NCBI RefSeq assembly: GCF_013403875.1
Contig: NZ_JACBNX010000015.1
Coordinates: 62,001 to 126,000, forward strand
Origin: Burkholderia guangdongensis
GTDB lineage: Bacteria; Pseudomonadota; Gammaproteobacteria; Burkholderiales; Burkholderiaceae
Length of the DNA stretch: 64,000 nucleotides
Direction of reading: 5' to 3'
Under the pieces are notes generated by a model that saw only the letters and a list, made by a program, of their open reading frames with translations, had not been told where the DNA came from and made no database searches. Shown here in pieces: positions 9,221 to 18,101 of the stretch; position 1 is the stretch's first letter, and each line of letters opens with the position of its first letter. The position numbers were made by a program, and so were the translations under genes.

Positions 9221-10326
9221 GTCGAACGTCCTTCGAGCCAGGAATCCAGTTTCGGCCACATGCGCTTGACCGCATTCGGGCCGGCGGCGAGGCTCACGTG
9301 GCCGCCCGGCAGCACGACTTCCTCCTTGTCGCTCGACCCGGCGCGCTCGATGAGCGGATGCGCGCAGGCGGGCGGCACGATGTGGTCGTACTGCGCGATC
9401 ACGTGAAGCAGCGGCACAGTGATCTTGTCGAGCTCGACGAGCCGGCCGCCGATCTTCAGCGTGCCTTCGTAGAGCGCATTCTTTTGCATCAGGTCCTTCG
9501 TCATCTGCCGGAAGTAGCCGCCGGGCACCGGCAGCGTCTCGTTGCCCCAGCGCTCCATCATCCGGTAACCCTTCACGAACTGGTCGTTCCACAGGTTGTC
9601 CCAGAGCCGGATCTGCCCGGCCATGCGGCTCGCGGGGCGCAGCGCGTCGAAGCCGGCGACGACGAAGTTGGCCGGCACGACGCCGACGCTATCGACGAAG
9701 CGGTCGACGTCGAAATGCCGTTCGTCCGACAGCGACCGGAACAGCTCCATCTTCGAGAAGTCGATCGGCGTCGTGAAACAGACGAAATTCTTCACCGGGC
9801 CGTCCGGATGCAGCGCCTGATAGATCGACGACAGCAACCCGCCCGCGCAGTAGCCGATCAGCGTCACGTCCTCTTCGCCCGAGTCCTGCTGCACGCGGCG
9901 GATGCAGTCGGGGATGAAGTCGAGCACGTAGTTCTCGATCTTCAGGTCGCGCTCGTCGTCGCCCGGCGTGTTCCAGTCGATCAGGTATATGTCGTAGCCG
10001 CGTTTCAGCAGGAACTCGATCAGGCTCTGACCGGGCGCGAGATCGAGCACGTACGCCTTGTTCGTCGGCGCCATCACGAACAGCACCGGCACGCGGTAGA
10101 CCTCGTCGGTCATCGCGTGGTAATGGACGAGCTCGAGCGTGCCGCGCCGATGCAGCACGGTCTTCTGCGTACGGCCGACCACGGGCGGCGGCGCGCCGAA
10201 CAGCTCGACCGCCTTCAGGCCGCGCTGCACCGCGCGCTCGACCTCCTGGCGCAGACGCTCGGTCAGCGCCGGATCGGCGCGCTTGTCCGGAGATTTGCCC
10301 GAGGGCTTGTCGGGGGCTTGGGCCAT
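9217..10326 (-). CDS. phaC: class III-type poly(3-hydroxyalkanoate) synthase catalytic subunit
   Basis: The protein has 369 residues, the size of class III/IV PhaC and much shorter than the roughly 600-residue class I enzyme. The lipase-like box GYCAGG gives catalytic Cys160, with Asp314 in AQYDHIVPP and His343 in GGHVSL. DIYLIDWNTPGDDER is typical of PHA synthases. It polymerises (R)-3-hydroxyacyl-CoA at granules. AAGGGA precedes ATG 10326. The upstream neighbour, three nucleotides away, is a PhaE/PhaR-like partner, which such short synthases need for activity. Confidence 0.85.
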   Translation of the reverse strand: MAQAPDKPSGKSPDKRADPALTERLRQEVERAVQRGLKAVELFGAPPPVVGRTQKTVLHRRGTLELVHYHAMTDEVYRVPVLFVMAPTNKAYVLDLAPGQSLIEFLLKRGYDIYLIDWNTPGDDERDLKIENYVLDFIPDCIRRVQQDSGEEDVTLIGYCAGGLLSSIYQALHPDGPVKNFVCFTTPIDFSKMELFRSLSDERHFDVDRFVDSVGVVPANFVVAGFDALRPASRMAGQIRLWDNLWNDQFVKGYRMMERWGNETLPVPGGYFRQMTKDLMQKNALYEGTLKIGGRLVELDKITVPLLHVIAQYDHIVPPACAHPLIERAGSSDKEEVVLPGGHVSLAAGPNAVKRMWPKLDSWLEGRST

Positions 10327-10329
10327 CGT

Positions 10330-10791
10330 TTATCCCTTGTCGGCATGCGCGCGGCGGCGCGCCGGCTTCGCGTCGGGCGCGGACCCGGACGCCGGTGCGG
10401 AGGAGTCGGATGCGGACGCGGGCGCCACGTCGGCCTGCGCCGGCGCGGACGCGGCGCTCGACGGCTTGCGCGTGCGCGCCGGCCGCGGCTTCGGCAGGCC
10501 CTGCGCGTCCGGCGGCAGCAGCCGGTCGAGCTTGTCCTCGATGCGCCGCAGCGCGTCGGCGAGCTCGGCGACCTCCTTGCGGCTCGGCAGGTTCGCCCTG
10601 TACAGGTAGGCCTCCATCGCCTTCTCGAACATCTGCTGCATGCCGAGCGAGACGTTCGACACCTGATGCAGCGAACGCACGACCTCCTGCGATTTCAGGC
10701 TGCCCGTCGCGTACGTGTTGAGGTCGTTCTCGAATTTCGTGATCGCGTCGCGCCACATCTGCAGCGGATCGGGAAAGAGCGGCGTGGTCAT
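10330..10791 (-). CDS. phaE: PHA synthase partner subunit, PhaE/PhaR-like
   Basis: The protein has 153 residues. The first 95 are helical and resemble PhaE/PhaR subunits: a WRDAITKFENDLNTY start, a middle segment with VSLGMQQMFEKAMEAYLYRANLP, and the heptad-like ADALRRIEDKLDRLL. The remainder is a low-complexity Ala/Pro/Ser tail ending in basic RRRAHADKG. It likely activates the PhaC encoded directly downstream. GGAG precedes ATG 10791. Weak overall similarity between PhaE and PhaR leaves the exact class open. Confidence 0.7.
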   Translation of the reverse strand: MTTPLFPDPLQMWRDAITKFENDLNTYATGSLKSQEVVRSLHQVSNVSLGMQQMFEKAMEAYLYRANLPSRKEVAELADALRRIEDKLDRLLPPDAQGLPKPRPARTRKPSSAASAPAQADVAPASASDSSAPASGSAPDAKPARRRAHADKG

Positions 10792-11129
10792 CGGCCGCTC
10801 CGGGCGTCGATCGGCGTCGCGCGCGGCGCGCAACCGTGCGCGGCGCCCGGATAACTCCGAGGGTCGAGATGATCGTCTCGTATCACGATGTGTCTCCGTT
10901 GTCGTGCGCCGCGCGGGTTCGGGCCGAACCGGTGGCGACAGTCGATGGCTGTCAGTGAGTGTGACGGGAATCTTCACGCACCGGCGACACGCAAGAAAAG
11001 GTTCATTTCGTCCACCGGTCCGGTGAATTCCGGACGTCCGCGACAGTGTCACCGCCCGGCGCGCGAAACGCAAGCGGGCGGCGGCCCGTCCGGACACGCG
11101 GCCGAGCCGTCCCGCCCGCGCGCCCGGCG
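10792..11129. other. intergenic region between symporter and phaE
   Basis: About 340 bases separate two leftward genes. CACCGG-T-CCGGTG at 11013-11025 is a perfect short palindrome. Read leftwards it is followed after about 10 nt by CCTTTTC, so it could terminate the symporter transcript or be an operator for phaE. No protein-coding signal is convincing. Confidence 0.4.
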
Positions 11130-12455
11130 CTACGCGCGCGCGTCGATCCGCTGCGGCTCGAGCGACGCGGCGCCGCCATCGCCCTCGCTGCCGCCGCCCT
11201 CGCTGCCGTCGCCCTCTTCGCGCGGCTCGCCGAGCTGCCCTTCCCACTTCGCGACCACCGCCGCCGCGATCGAGTTGCCGACGGCGTTCGTCGCCGAGCG
11301 TCCCATGTCGAGGAACGTGTCGACGCCGATGATCAGCAGCAGCCCCGCTTCCGGCAGATGGAACTGGTTCAGCGTCGCGGCGATCACCACGAGCGACGCG
11401 CGCGGCACGCCCGCCATCCCCTTGGACGTCAGCATCAGCAACAGCAGCATCGTGATCTGCGTGCCGAGCGGCAGATCGATCCCGTACGCCTGCGCGATGA
11501 ACAGCACCGCGAACGTGCAGTACATCATCGAGCCGTCGAGGTTGAACGAATAGCCCATCGGCAGCACGAAGCTCGAGATCCTGCGGTTCACGCCGAAGCG
11601 GTCGAGCGCGTCGAGCAGCTTCGGATACGCGGCCTCCGAGCTCGCGGTCGCGAACGACAGCAGGAACGGCTCGCGGATCAGCCGGATCAGCGTGAATGCG
11701 CGGCGCCCGAGGAACGCGACGCCCGCGAGCGTCAGCAGCCCCCACAGCAGCGCGAGCGCGAGATAGAAGCCGCCCATGAACTTCGCGAACGTAAGCAGGA
11801 TGCCGAGCCCCTGCGTCGCGACCGTCGACGCGAGCGCCGCGAACACCGCGACCGGCGCGAACCACATCACCGCGCCGGTGATCTTCAGCATCACCTTTGC
11901 GAGCGCGTCGATCACCTCGGTCAGCCGGCGGCCGGCTTCGCCGAGCGCCGACAGCGCGGTGCCGAAGAAGATCGAGAACACGACGATCTGCAGGATCTCG
12001 TTGTTCGCCATCGCGTCGGCGATCGACTTCGGCACCAGATGCACGACGAAGTCCTTCAGCGTGAACGCGCCTGTCTTCAGATGCGTGTCGGCGCCGAGCG
12101 CGGGCAGCTGCAGGCTCAGATGGCTGCCGGGCTGCAGCAGCGTCGCCATCACGAGGCCGAACAGCAGCGACACGAACGACGCGACGACGAACCAGCCGAG
12201 CGCCTTCGCGCCGACGCGCCCGACGGCGCCCGCGTCGCCCATGTGCGCGATGCCGACCGTCAGCGTCGCGAACACGAGCGGCGCGATGATCATCTTGATG
12301 AGCCGCAGGAACACATCGGACAGCAGCGAGATGTGCGCGGCGATCTCCTTCGTGACCGCCGGATCGGGAAATGCCGCATGGCACGCATAGCCGGCCGCGA
12401 TGCCGGCGATCATCGCGATCACGATGTAGAAAGTGAGATTGCGTTGCTTCTTCAT
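11130..12455 (-). CDS. dicarboxylate/amino acid:cation symporter (DAACS family)
   Basis: The protein has 441 residues and about eight membrane helices plus two re-entrant loops. Family motifs are clear: a serine-rich FATASSEAAYPKL in loop HP1, GYSFNLDGSMMY (the NMDGT-like motif of helix 7), SKGMAGVPRAS in HP2, and DTFLDMGRSATNAVGN in helix 8. These bind substrate and the coupling ion. Members take up glutamate, aspartate or C4-dicarboxylates; which applies here is not settled. The C-terminal tail is acidic and Gly/Ser-rich, probably cytoplasmic. The ATG at 12455 has only a weak ribosome site. It is divergent from the penicillin-binding protein gene. Confidence 0.85.
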   Translation of the reverse strand: MKKQRNLTFYIVIAMIAGIAAGYACHAAFPDPAVTKEIAAHISLLSDVFLRLIKMIIAPLVFATLTVGIAHMGDAGAVGRVGAKALGWFVVASFVSLLFGLVMATLLQPGSHLSLQLPALGADTHLKTGAFTLKDFVVHLVPKSIADAMANNEILQIVVFSIFFGTALSALGEAGRRLTEVIDALAKVMLKITGAVMWFAPVAVFAALASTVATQGLGILLTFAKFMGGFYLALALLWGLLTLAGVAFLGRRAFTLIRLIREPFLLSFATASSEAAYPKLLDALDRFGVNRRISSFVLPMGYSFNLDGSMMYCTFAVLFIAQAYGIDLPLGTQITMLLLLMLTSKGMAGVPRASLVVIAATLNQFHLPEAGLLLIIGVDTFLDMGRSATNAVGNSIAAAVVAKWEGQLGEPREEGDGSEGGGSEGDGGAASLEPQRIDARA

Positions 12456-12655
12456 GACGAATTCCAGTGTCCAACCAGTGTCCAACGGGCGTTGCGGATG
12501 ACGGTGCTCGCCTGCGCGCGGGCGTCGGGGCCGGAACCCACATCGTCCGCGCGCCGACCGGCGCGGCGCCAACCCGGCAATTTCTACCGAATCGGCGCGG
12601 CGCCACCCGGCCGGCTCGCGCAAAGCCGTCGATTCTACCTCGATCGACCGGAATT

Positions 12656-12680
12656 CTTTCAATTTTGAAAGGAAATTGAA
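12656..12680. promoter_or_regulatory. overlapping inverted repeats in a divergent promoter region
   Basis: CTTTCAA-TT-TTGAAAG (12656-12671) is a perfect 7-bp-arm palindrome. It overlaps a second one, TTCAATTT-N7-AAATTGAA (12658-12680). Both sit in an A/T-rich patch inside an otherwise very GC-rich 360-base region (12456-12815) between the symporter and PBP genes. This looks like an operator for one or both divergent genes; the regulator is unknown. Confidence 0.45.
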
Positions 12681-12737
12681 CTGGGCAGCTGCCGGGCGCG
12701 CCGGCGTTGTGTTCCTGCATCCGGACGCGAACGCTCC

Positions 12738-12765
12738 TTGGCAGGCTGCTGGAGAAGACTAAACT
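12738..12765 (+). promoter_or_regulatory. candidate sigma-70 promoter of the PBP gene
   Basis: TTGGCA (12738-12743), a 16-nt spacer and TAAACT (12760-12765) form a plausible -35/-10 pair about 45 nt upstream of the PBP start codon. Confidence 0.45.
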
Positions 12766-12815
12766 AACCCTTAATGGGAGCGGTCGGGAGCCCGTTCCCG
12801 CAGGGAGATGCCGCC

Positions 12816-15800
12816 ATGAATCGGCCGCTGATTCGTCGAGTTCCGCTACGCGCGACCGGTGCTGCCTCGGTCTGGAAGTGGGTCAAATGGTCGCTGCTCG
12901 CGACGGTGCTCGTCACCGCCGCGATCGTCGCGCGACTCTGCCAGATCGAGATCGAAACGTCCCGGATGCAGGCGCACTATTTGTCCGAGCTGACGCGCGA
13001 CGTCGGCTACACGGTCGAGGGCGGCGCGAGCGACGACATCCGCTATCCCGTCGACGGCCCGTACGACGTGCGCCTCGGCTACGCGCTGCTGCCGGCGTTC
13101 CAGCAGCGCCTGCTCGCGCGCGGCTTCGTCGTCGACGCGCAGGCGCGCGACTCCGAGCGCATGCGCTCGCTCGCCGACGACGGCCTCTTTCTGCCGTACG
13201 ACGAAAAGGATCAGGCCGGGCTGCTGCTGTTCGACTCGTCCGGCGCGCCGCTGTTCAGCGCCGCGTTCCCGCAACGCGTGTATCGCGATTTCGACGCGGT
13301 GCCGCGCGTCGTCGTCGATGCGCTGCTGTTCATCGAGGACCGCTACCTGCTCGACGCGCACCAGCCGAACCGCAACCCGGCGATCGACTGGGGGCGCTTT
13401 GGCCGCGCCATCGTCGACCAGGGCCTGCACGTCGTGAACCGCCATCAGGCGCGCCCCGGCGGCAGCACGCTCGCGACGCAGATCGAGAAGTTCCGCCACT
13501 CGCCCGGCGGCCGCACCGCGACGCCGCGCGAGAAGCTGCGGCAGATCGCGTCCGCGTCGGTTCGCGCGTATCTGAACGGCCCGCAGACGATGGACGCGCG
13601 CCGCGACATCGTCGTCCGCTACCTGAACTCGGTGCCGCTCGCCGCGCGGCCGCGCATCGGCGAGATCACCGGGATCGGCGACGGCCTCGCCGCGTGGTAC
13701 GGCCGCGATTTCAACGACGTGAACCGCATCCTCGCCGCGCCGACGACGCCCGCGAACGTCGATGCGCAGGGCGTCGCGTTCCGCGAGGTGCTGTCGCTGA
13801 TGATCGCGCAGCGCGCACCGTCGTACTTCCTGAACAGCGGCTACCCGGCGCTGCAGCGGCTGACCGACAGCTACCTGCGCCTGCTCGGGAGCGGCGGCGC
13901 GATCTCGCCGGCGCTGCGCGACGCCGCGCTCGACGCGCGGATCACGCGCGCCGCGCCGCCGGCGCCGCGCGTCGTGCAGTCGTTCGTGTCGCGCAAGGCG
14001 ATGTCGGCCGCGCGCGCGTCGCTGCTGTCCGCGCTCGGCCTGCACGATCTGTATCAGCTCGACCAGCTCGACATGCAGGCGACGAGCACGCTCGACAACG
14101 CGGTTCAGCAGGCGGTCGCCGAGCGGCTCGCGCAGGCCGCGACGCGCGACGGCGCGCAGGCCGCGGGCCTGTTCGGCTTCGAGATGCTGCGCCCCGGCGA
14201 CGACCCGTCGCACCTCACGTACAGCTTCACGCTGTACGAGCGGCGCAACGGCGCGAACCTGCTGCGCGTGCAGACCGACAGCGTGAACGAGCCGTTCGAC
14301 ATCAACCGCGGCGCGCGCCTGAACCTCGGTTCGACCGCGAAGCTGCGCACGCTCGTCACGTATCTGCAGATCGTGTCCGACCTGCACACGCGCTACGCGG
14401 CGATGACGCCGGCCGAGCTCGCGCGCGTGCAGCCCGATCCGCTCGACGGCCTCACGCGCTGGGCGCTCGACTATCTCGCGCATACGCGCGACCGCTCGCT
14501 GCCGTCGATGCTCGACGCGGCCGTCGAGCGCAAGTATTCGGCGAGCCCCGGCGAGCTGTTCTACACCGGCGGCGGCGCGCAGGCGTTCACGAACTTCGAC
14601 AAGTCCGACAACGGCCGCATCATGACCGTGCACGCGGCGTTCGAGCATTCGGTGAACCTCGTGTTCGTGCGGCTGATGCGCGACATCGTTCACTATCAGA
14701 TGATCCAGACGTCCGGACCGACGTCGGCATGGCTCGGCGATCCGGCGGAACGCGCGAAGTATCTGCAGCAGTTCGTCGACGGTGAGAGCCGCGTGTACGT
14801 GAAGCGCTTCTACGCGCGCTACGCGGGCAAGCCCGCCGACGACGCGCTCGCGCTGATGCTCGGAAACGTGCGCAAGTCGCCGCCGAAGATCGCGACCGTG
14901 CTGCGTAGCGTCGCGCCCGACGCGCCGCGCGCGTGGTTCGACGCGCAGATGCGCGCGCAACTCAAGGGCACGCCGGCCGCGACGCTGTCCGACGACGATC
15001 TCGCGAAGCTCTACGCGAAGTACGCGATCGAGCGCTTCAACCTGAACGATCGCGGCTACATCGCGAGCGTGCATCCGCTCGCGCTGTGGACGCTCAACTA
15101 TCTGCGCAAGCACCCGGGCGCATCGCTCGACGACGTCGAGCGCGCGAGCCGCGACGCGCGGTTCTATACGTATTCGTGGCTGTACAAGACGCGCTATCAC
15201 GGCACGCAGGACCGCCGCATCCGCCGGATGGTCGAGCTGCGCGCGTATGCGGCGATCGGCCGGTCGTGGCAGGCGCTCGGCTATCCGTTCGCCGATCTGA
15301 CGCCGTCGTACGCGGCCGCGATCGGCGCGTCGGGCGACCAGCCGGATGCGCTCGCGAAGCTGATCGGCATCATCGTCGACGGCGGCGCGAAGGTGCCGAC
15401 CGAGACGATCTCGCGGCTCGACTTCGCGAAGGGCACGCCGTACGAGACGCACTTCGTGCGCGCGCCGGCGGACGCGCAAGCCAGGCCGATGTTGTCGCCA
15501 GAGATCGTCGGCGTCGTGCACCGGCTGCTCGGCGACGTCGTGCAGAACGGCACCGCGAAGCGGCTCGCGGGCGGGATGACGCTGCCCGACGGCAAGACGC
15601 TCGACGTGGTCGGCAAGACCGGCACCGGGGACCAGCGCTTCAACGTGTACGCGCGCGGCGCGCGCCTCATCGAGTCGCGCAAGGTGAATCGCAGCGGCAC
15701 GTTCGTGTTCGCGCTCGGCGACCGCTTCTTCGGCGTGCTGACCGCGACGGTCCACGAGCCGTACGCGGCGCGCTACGACTTCACGAGCGCGATGGCGGTG

Positions 15801-15914
15801 CAGTTGCTGAAAACGATGGCGCCGGCGCTCGCGCCGCTGCTCGAGGCGCGGCCCGATGCGGCCACGCCGGACAACGCGCGCACCGATGCCGCGCAGCGCA
15901 CCGACGCGTCGTGA
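12816..15914 (+). CDS. large bifunctional (class A-like) penicillin-binding protein
   Basis: The protein has 1032 residues. One N-terminal membrane helix (about 20-40) anchors it in the inner membrane with a periplasmic body. GT51 transglycosylase motifs are present: EDRYLL with catalytic Glu174, then GGSTLATQ and REKLRQ. The transpeptidase has S506TAK, S612VN and K934TG motifs. The spacing from SVN to KTG is about 320 residues, far longer than in PBP1a/1b, with an inserted region of unknown function. It should polymerise and cross-link peptidoglycan. AGGGAG precedes ATG 12816. It is a monocistronic gene divergent from the symporter and convergent with copD. Confidence 0.8.
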   Translation: MNRPLIRRVPLRATGAASVWKWVKWSLLATVLVTAAIVARLCQIEIETSRMQAHYLSELTRDVGYTVEGGASDDIRYPVDGPYDVRLGYALLPAFQQRLLARGFVVDAQARDSERMRSLADDGLFLPYDEKDQAGLLLFDSSGAPLFSAAFPQRVYRDFDAVPRVVVDALLFIEDRYLLDAHQPNRNPAIDWGRFGRAIVDQGLHVVNRHQARPGGSTLATQIEKFRHSPGGRTATPREKLRQIASASVRAYLNGPQTMDARRDIVVRYLNSVPLAARPRIGEITGIGDGLAAWYGRDFNDVNRILAAPTTPANVDAQGVAFREVLSLMIAQRAPSYFLNSGYPALQRLTDSYLRLLGSGGAISPALRDAALDARITRAAPPAPRVVQSFVSRKAMSAARASLLSALGLHDLYQLDQLDMQATSTLDNAVQQAVAERLAQAATRDGAQAAGLFGFEMLRPGDDPSHLTYSFTLYERRNGANLLRVQTDSVNEPFDINRGARLNLGSTAKLRTLVTYLQIVSDLHTRYAAMTPAELARVQPDPLDGLTRWALDYLAHTRDRSLPSMLDAAVERKYSASPGELFYTGGGAQAFTNFDKSDNGRIMTVHAAFEHSVNLVFVRLMRDIVHYQMIQTSGPTSAWLGDPAERAKYLQQFVDGESRVYVKRFYARYAGKPADDALALMLGNVRKSPPKIATVLRSVAPDAPRAWFDAQMRAQLKGTPAATLSDDDLAKLYAKYAIERFNLNDRGYIASVHPLALWTLNYLRKHPGASLDDVERASRDARFYTYSWLYKTRYHGTQDRRIRRMVELRAYAAIGRSWQALGYPFADLTPSYAAAIGASGDQPDALAKLIGIIVDGGAKVPTETISRLDFAKGTPYETHFVRAPADAQARPMLSPEIVGVVHRLLGDVVQNGTAKRLAGGMTLPDGKTLDVVGKTGTGDQRFNVYARGARLIESRKVNRSGTFVFALGDRFFGVLTATVHEPYAARYDFTSAMAVQLLKTMAPALAPLLEARPDAATPDNARTDAAQRTDAS

Positions 15915-15940
15915 CGCGCGTTAGCGAGCCGTTCCCGATC

Positions 15941-16867
15941 TCAGCCGGCGAACCCCGGCACGCAGACCGCGAGCACCGCGGCCGCGACGAACACGCCGAT
16001 CATCGTCAGCGCTTCGAGATGGAGCATGTTGCGGAACGTGTGCGCGTCCTCGGTCGACGCGGTGCGGCGCAGGCGCGGCAGCGCGGACAGGCGGTTGAGC
16101 GCGCCGAGCACGATCGCGAACGCGACGAGCACGAGCTTCAGCAGCAGCACGTGCCCCCATACGCTGGCGGCGAGCGGCGCGAGCGAGCCGCCGAGGCCGC
16201 GCACCGCATTCAGCGCGCCGGTCGCGGCGACGAACGCGACCGCGACGATCGAGAAGCGCGACACGCGCTGCGCGATCCGGATCAGCGCGCCGCGCGCGAC
16301 CGACGAGCCGAGCGCCGGCAGCACCGCGAGCCCGCCCGCGAGCACGAGGCCGCCCCAGACGGCGGTCGCGAGCAGATGCAGCGTATGCACGCCGGCCGCG
16401 GCCGAGAACGTGCCCGCGTCGGCCACGTGCCCGATCGACGCCTTGCCGGCCGCGATCGCGACGACCGCGAGCCACAGCACCGCATACGGCACCGTGCCGT
16501 CCGGCCGCATCAGCGCGACCGCGAACAGCAGCACCGCGCCGGCGAACGCGACGCACCACGCGGCGCCGACGTGCGTCTGCCCGAGCACGGCCGGCAGCGC
16601 GCCGAACGCGCCGTCGAGCCCGGCGCCGCTCATCGACGCCGCCTGATAGAGCAGCCAGCCGAGATCCGCAAGCACGAGCGCGGCGGCCGCGGCGACGAGC
16701 GAATGCTGCGCGCGCACCCACGCGGGATGCGACGGCGCGACGACCGGCCGCGCACCGTCGTTGCCGAGCCACGCCTTCAGCAGCGCCGAGCCGACCGCGG
16801 TCGCGAAAGCGGCGTTCATCAGCGCGGCGAGCGCGACCTGGCCGATCCACAGGCTGTCGATCTTCAT
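15941..16867 (-). CDS. copD: CopD-family copper resistance membrane protein
   Basis: The protein has 308 residues with about eight hydrophobic segments. HTLHLLATAVWGGLVLAGG is the CopD core motif with conserved His and Trp, and GHVLLLKLVLVAFAIVLGALNR follows. CopD proteins sit in the inner membrane and are associated with copper uptake or tolerance, usually beside CopC. No copC is visible next to it. ATG 16867 has a GGAGGG motif about 12 nt upstream. Confidence 0.75.
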   Translation of the reverse strand: MKIDSLWIGQVALAALMNAAFATAVGSALLKAWLGNDGARPVVAPSHPAWVRAQHSLVAAAAALVLADLGWLLYQAASMSGAGLDGAFGALPAVLGQTHVGAAWCVAFAGAVLLFAVALMRPDGTVPYAVLWLAVVAIAAGKASIGHVADAGTFSAAAGVHTLHLLATAVWGGLVLAGGLAVLPALGSSVARGALIRIAQRVSRFSIVAVAFVAATGALNAVRGLGGSLAPLAASVWGHVLLLKLVLVAFAIVLGALNRLSALPRLRRTASTEDAHTFRNMLHLEALTMIGVFVAAAVLAVCVPGFAG

Positions 16868-17335
16868 CGCGCGCGCCCTCCGTGTCGGCGGGCGCCGTGC
16901 ATCGGCACGGCGGCGGATCGGGGCGGGCGCGAATCGCGGAAGTCAGGCAACGGCACGAAGAAAAGCGTCATCGATGAAATCTGAGGGATGGAAACGGAGC
17001 ATGCGGGTTGCGACGCGCTGGTCGACGAACCGAACGCCGCGCGACCCGCGAGTGTACGGTCTTCGATGGACAAAACGCACGCCGGTTCACCGGACGCGTA
17101 TCGATCGCTCGGCGAACGCGCGCGACTGAACGCAAGCGCGCGGCAAAAACTGCGCGGCAAATTGTCGCAAGCCGGCAGCAGACAGGAACTACCGTTCGAA
17201 TGTCAAATAGCCGTCATCACCCATCGATGATAGAATGCCGCGTCGCAGCAGCCCGGCTGCCGTCCCGCCGAGCGCCGTCAGCCGAGCCGATCGTAGCCCG
17301 GACAGGTTCCCTACGAATAAACACTGGAGTCTCTT
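16868..17335. other. intergenic region upstream of the cytochrome c pair
   Basis: About 470 bases lie between divergent genes. A -10-like TAGAAT is at 17231-17236 without a good -35. The segment 17195-17236 is noticeably A/T-richer than its surroundings, so the cytochrome promoter is probably there. The 80-codon frame at 16988-17230 has no ribosome site or recognisable sequence and I do not call it. Confidence 0.4.
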
Positions 17336-18082
17336 GTGTCTTCAAGACGCCTCTTCCGTCCGCTCCTCGCCGTTCTGTTGTTCGGCGCAGCGGGCCTTAT
17401 GAGTGCTGCCCAAGCGCAGACCAAGCCCGCAGAGCCTGCCCAGGCGCAGCCGCTGAAGGCGCCCGACAACATCGCGGAACGCGTGCGCGGTTGCACGGCC
17501 TGTCACGGCGTGCACGGCCAGGGCACGGACAACGATTACTTCCCGCGTCTCGCGGGCAAGCCGGCCGAGTACCTGTACAACCAGCTCACGAACTTCCGTG
17601 ACGGTCGCCGCAAGTACCCGCCGATGAACTATCTGCTCACGTACCTGAGCGACGACTACCTGCACGAGATCGCCGTGCACTTCTCGGGCGAACGTCCGCC
17701 GTACCCGGCGCCGGCGAAGCCGACGGTGCCGGCCGACACGCTCGCGCTCGGCAAGCAGCTCGTCACGCGCGGCGATCCGTCGCGCAAGCTGCCCGCGTGC
17801 GTCGCCTGCCACGGTGCCGCGCTGACCGGCATGCAGCCGGCCATCCCGGGCCTCGTCGGCCTGCACCAGGACTACCTGAGCGCACAGCTCGGCGCATGGC
17901 GCTCCGGCAACCGTCACGCGAAGGAACCGGATTGCATGCACCTGATCGCGCTGAAGCTGTCCGACGACGACGTGACCGCCGTGACGGCGTGGCTCGCCGC
18001 GCAGCCGGCGCCCGCCAACCCGGTGCCGATTGCGGCCCGCTCGTTGAAGACTCCGCTCGCCTGCGGCAGCGAACCGCAATAA
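17336..18082 (+). CDS. dihaem cytochrome c (cytochrome c4-like), exported
   Basis: The protein has 248 residues. A signal peptide covers residues 1-28, ending AQA. Two haem-binding motifs, CTACH (53-57) and CVACH (155-159), head two similar class I cytochrome domains. Met ligands may be provided by PPMNY and GMQP. The protein is periplasmic and carries electrons, as cytochrome c4 does. GGAG precedes the GTG start at 17336. It lies 19 nt upstream of a three-haem cytochrome, so the two are one transcript and probably one electron-transfer chain. Confidence 0.85.
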   Translation: MSSRRLFRPLLAVLLFGAAGLMSAAQAQTKPAEPAQAQPLKAPDNIAERVRGCTACHGVHGQGTDNDYFPRLAGKPAEYLYNQLTNFRDGRRKYPPMNYLLTYLSDDYLHEIAVHFSGERPPYPAPAKPTVPADTLALGKQLVTRGDPSRKLPACVACHGAALTGMQPAIPGLVGLHQDYLSAQLGAWRSGNRHAKEPDCMHLIALKLSDDDVTAVTAWLAAQPAPANPVPIAARSLKTPLACGSEPQ

Positions 18083-18101
18083 GGCAAGGGAGACCGACTA
18101 A

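Noticed and set aside
12846..15755. 969-codon minus-strand open frame opposite the PBP gene
   Set aside because: Composition typical of an antisense frame; the plus strand has all PBP catalytic motifs.
16988..17230. 80-aa plus-strand ORF upstream of the cytochrome genes
   Set aside because: No ribosome site, no recognisable pattern, and it overlaps the likely promoter region.
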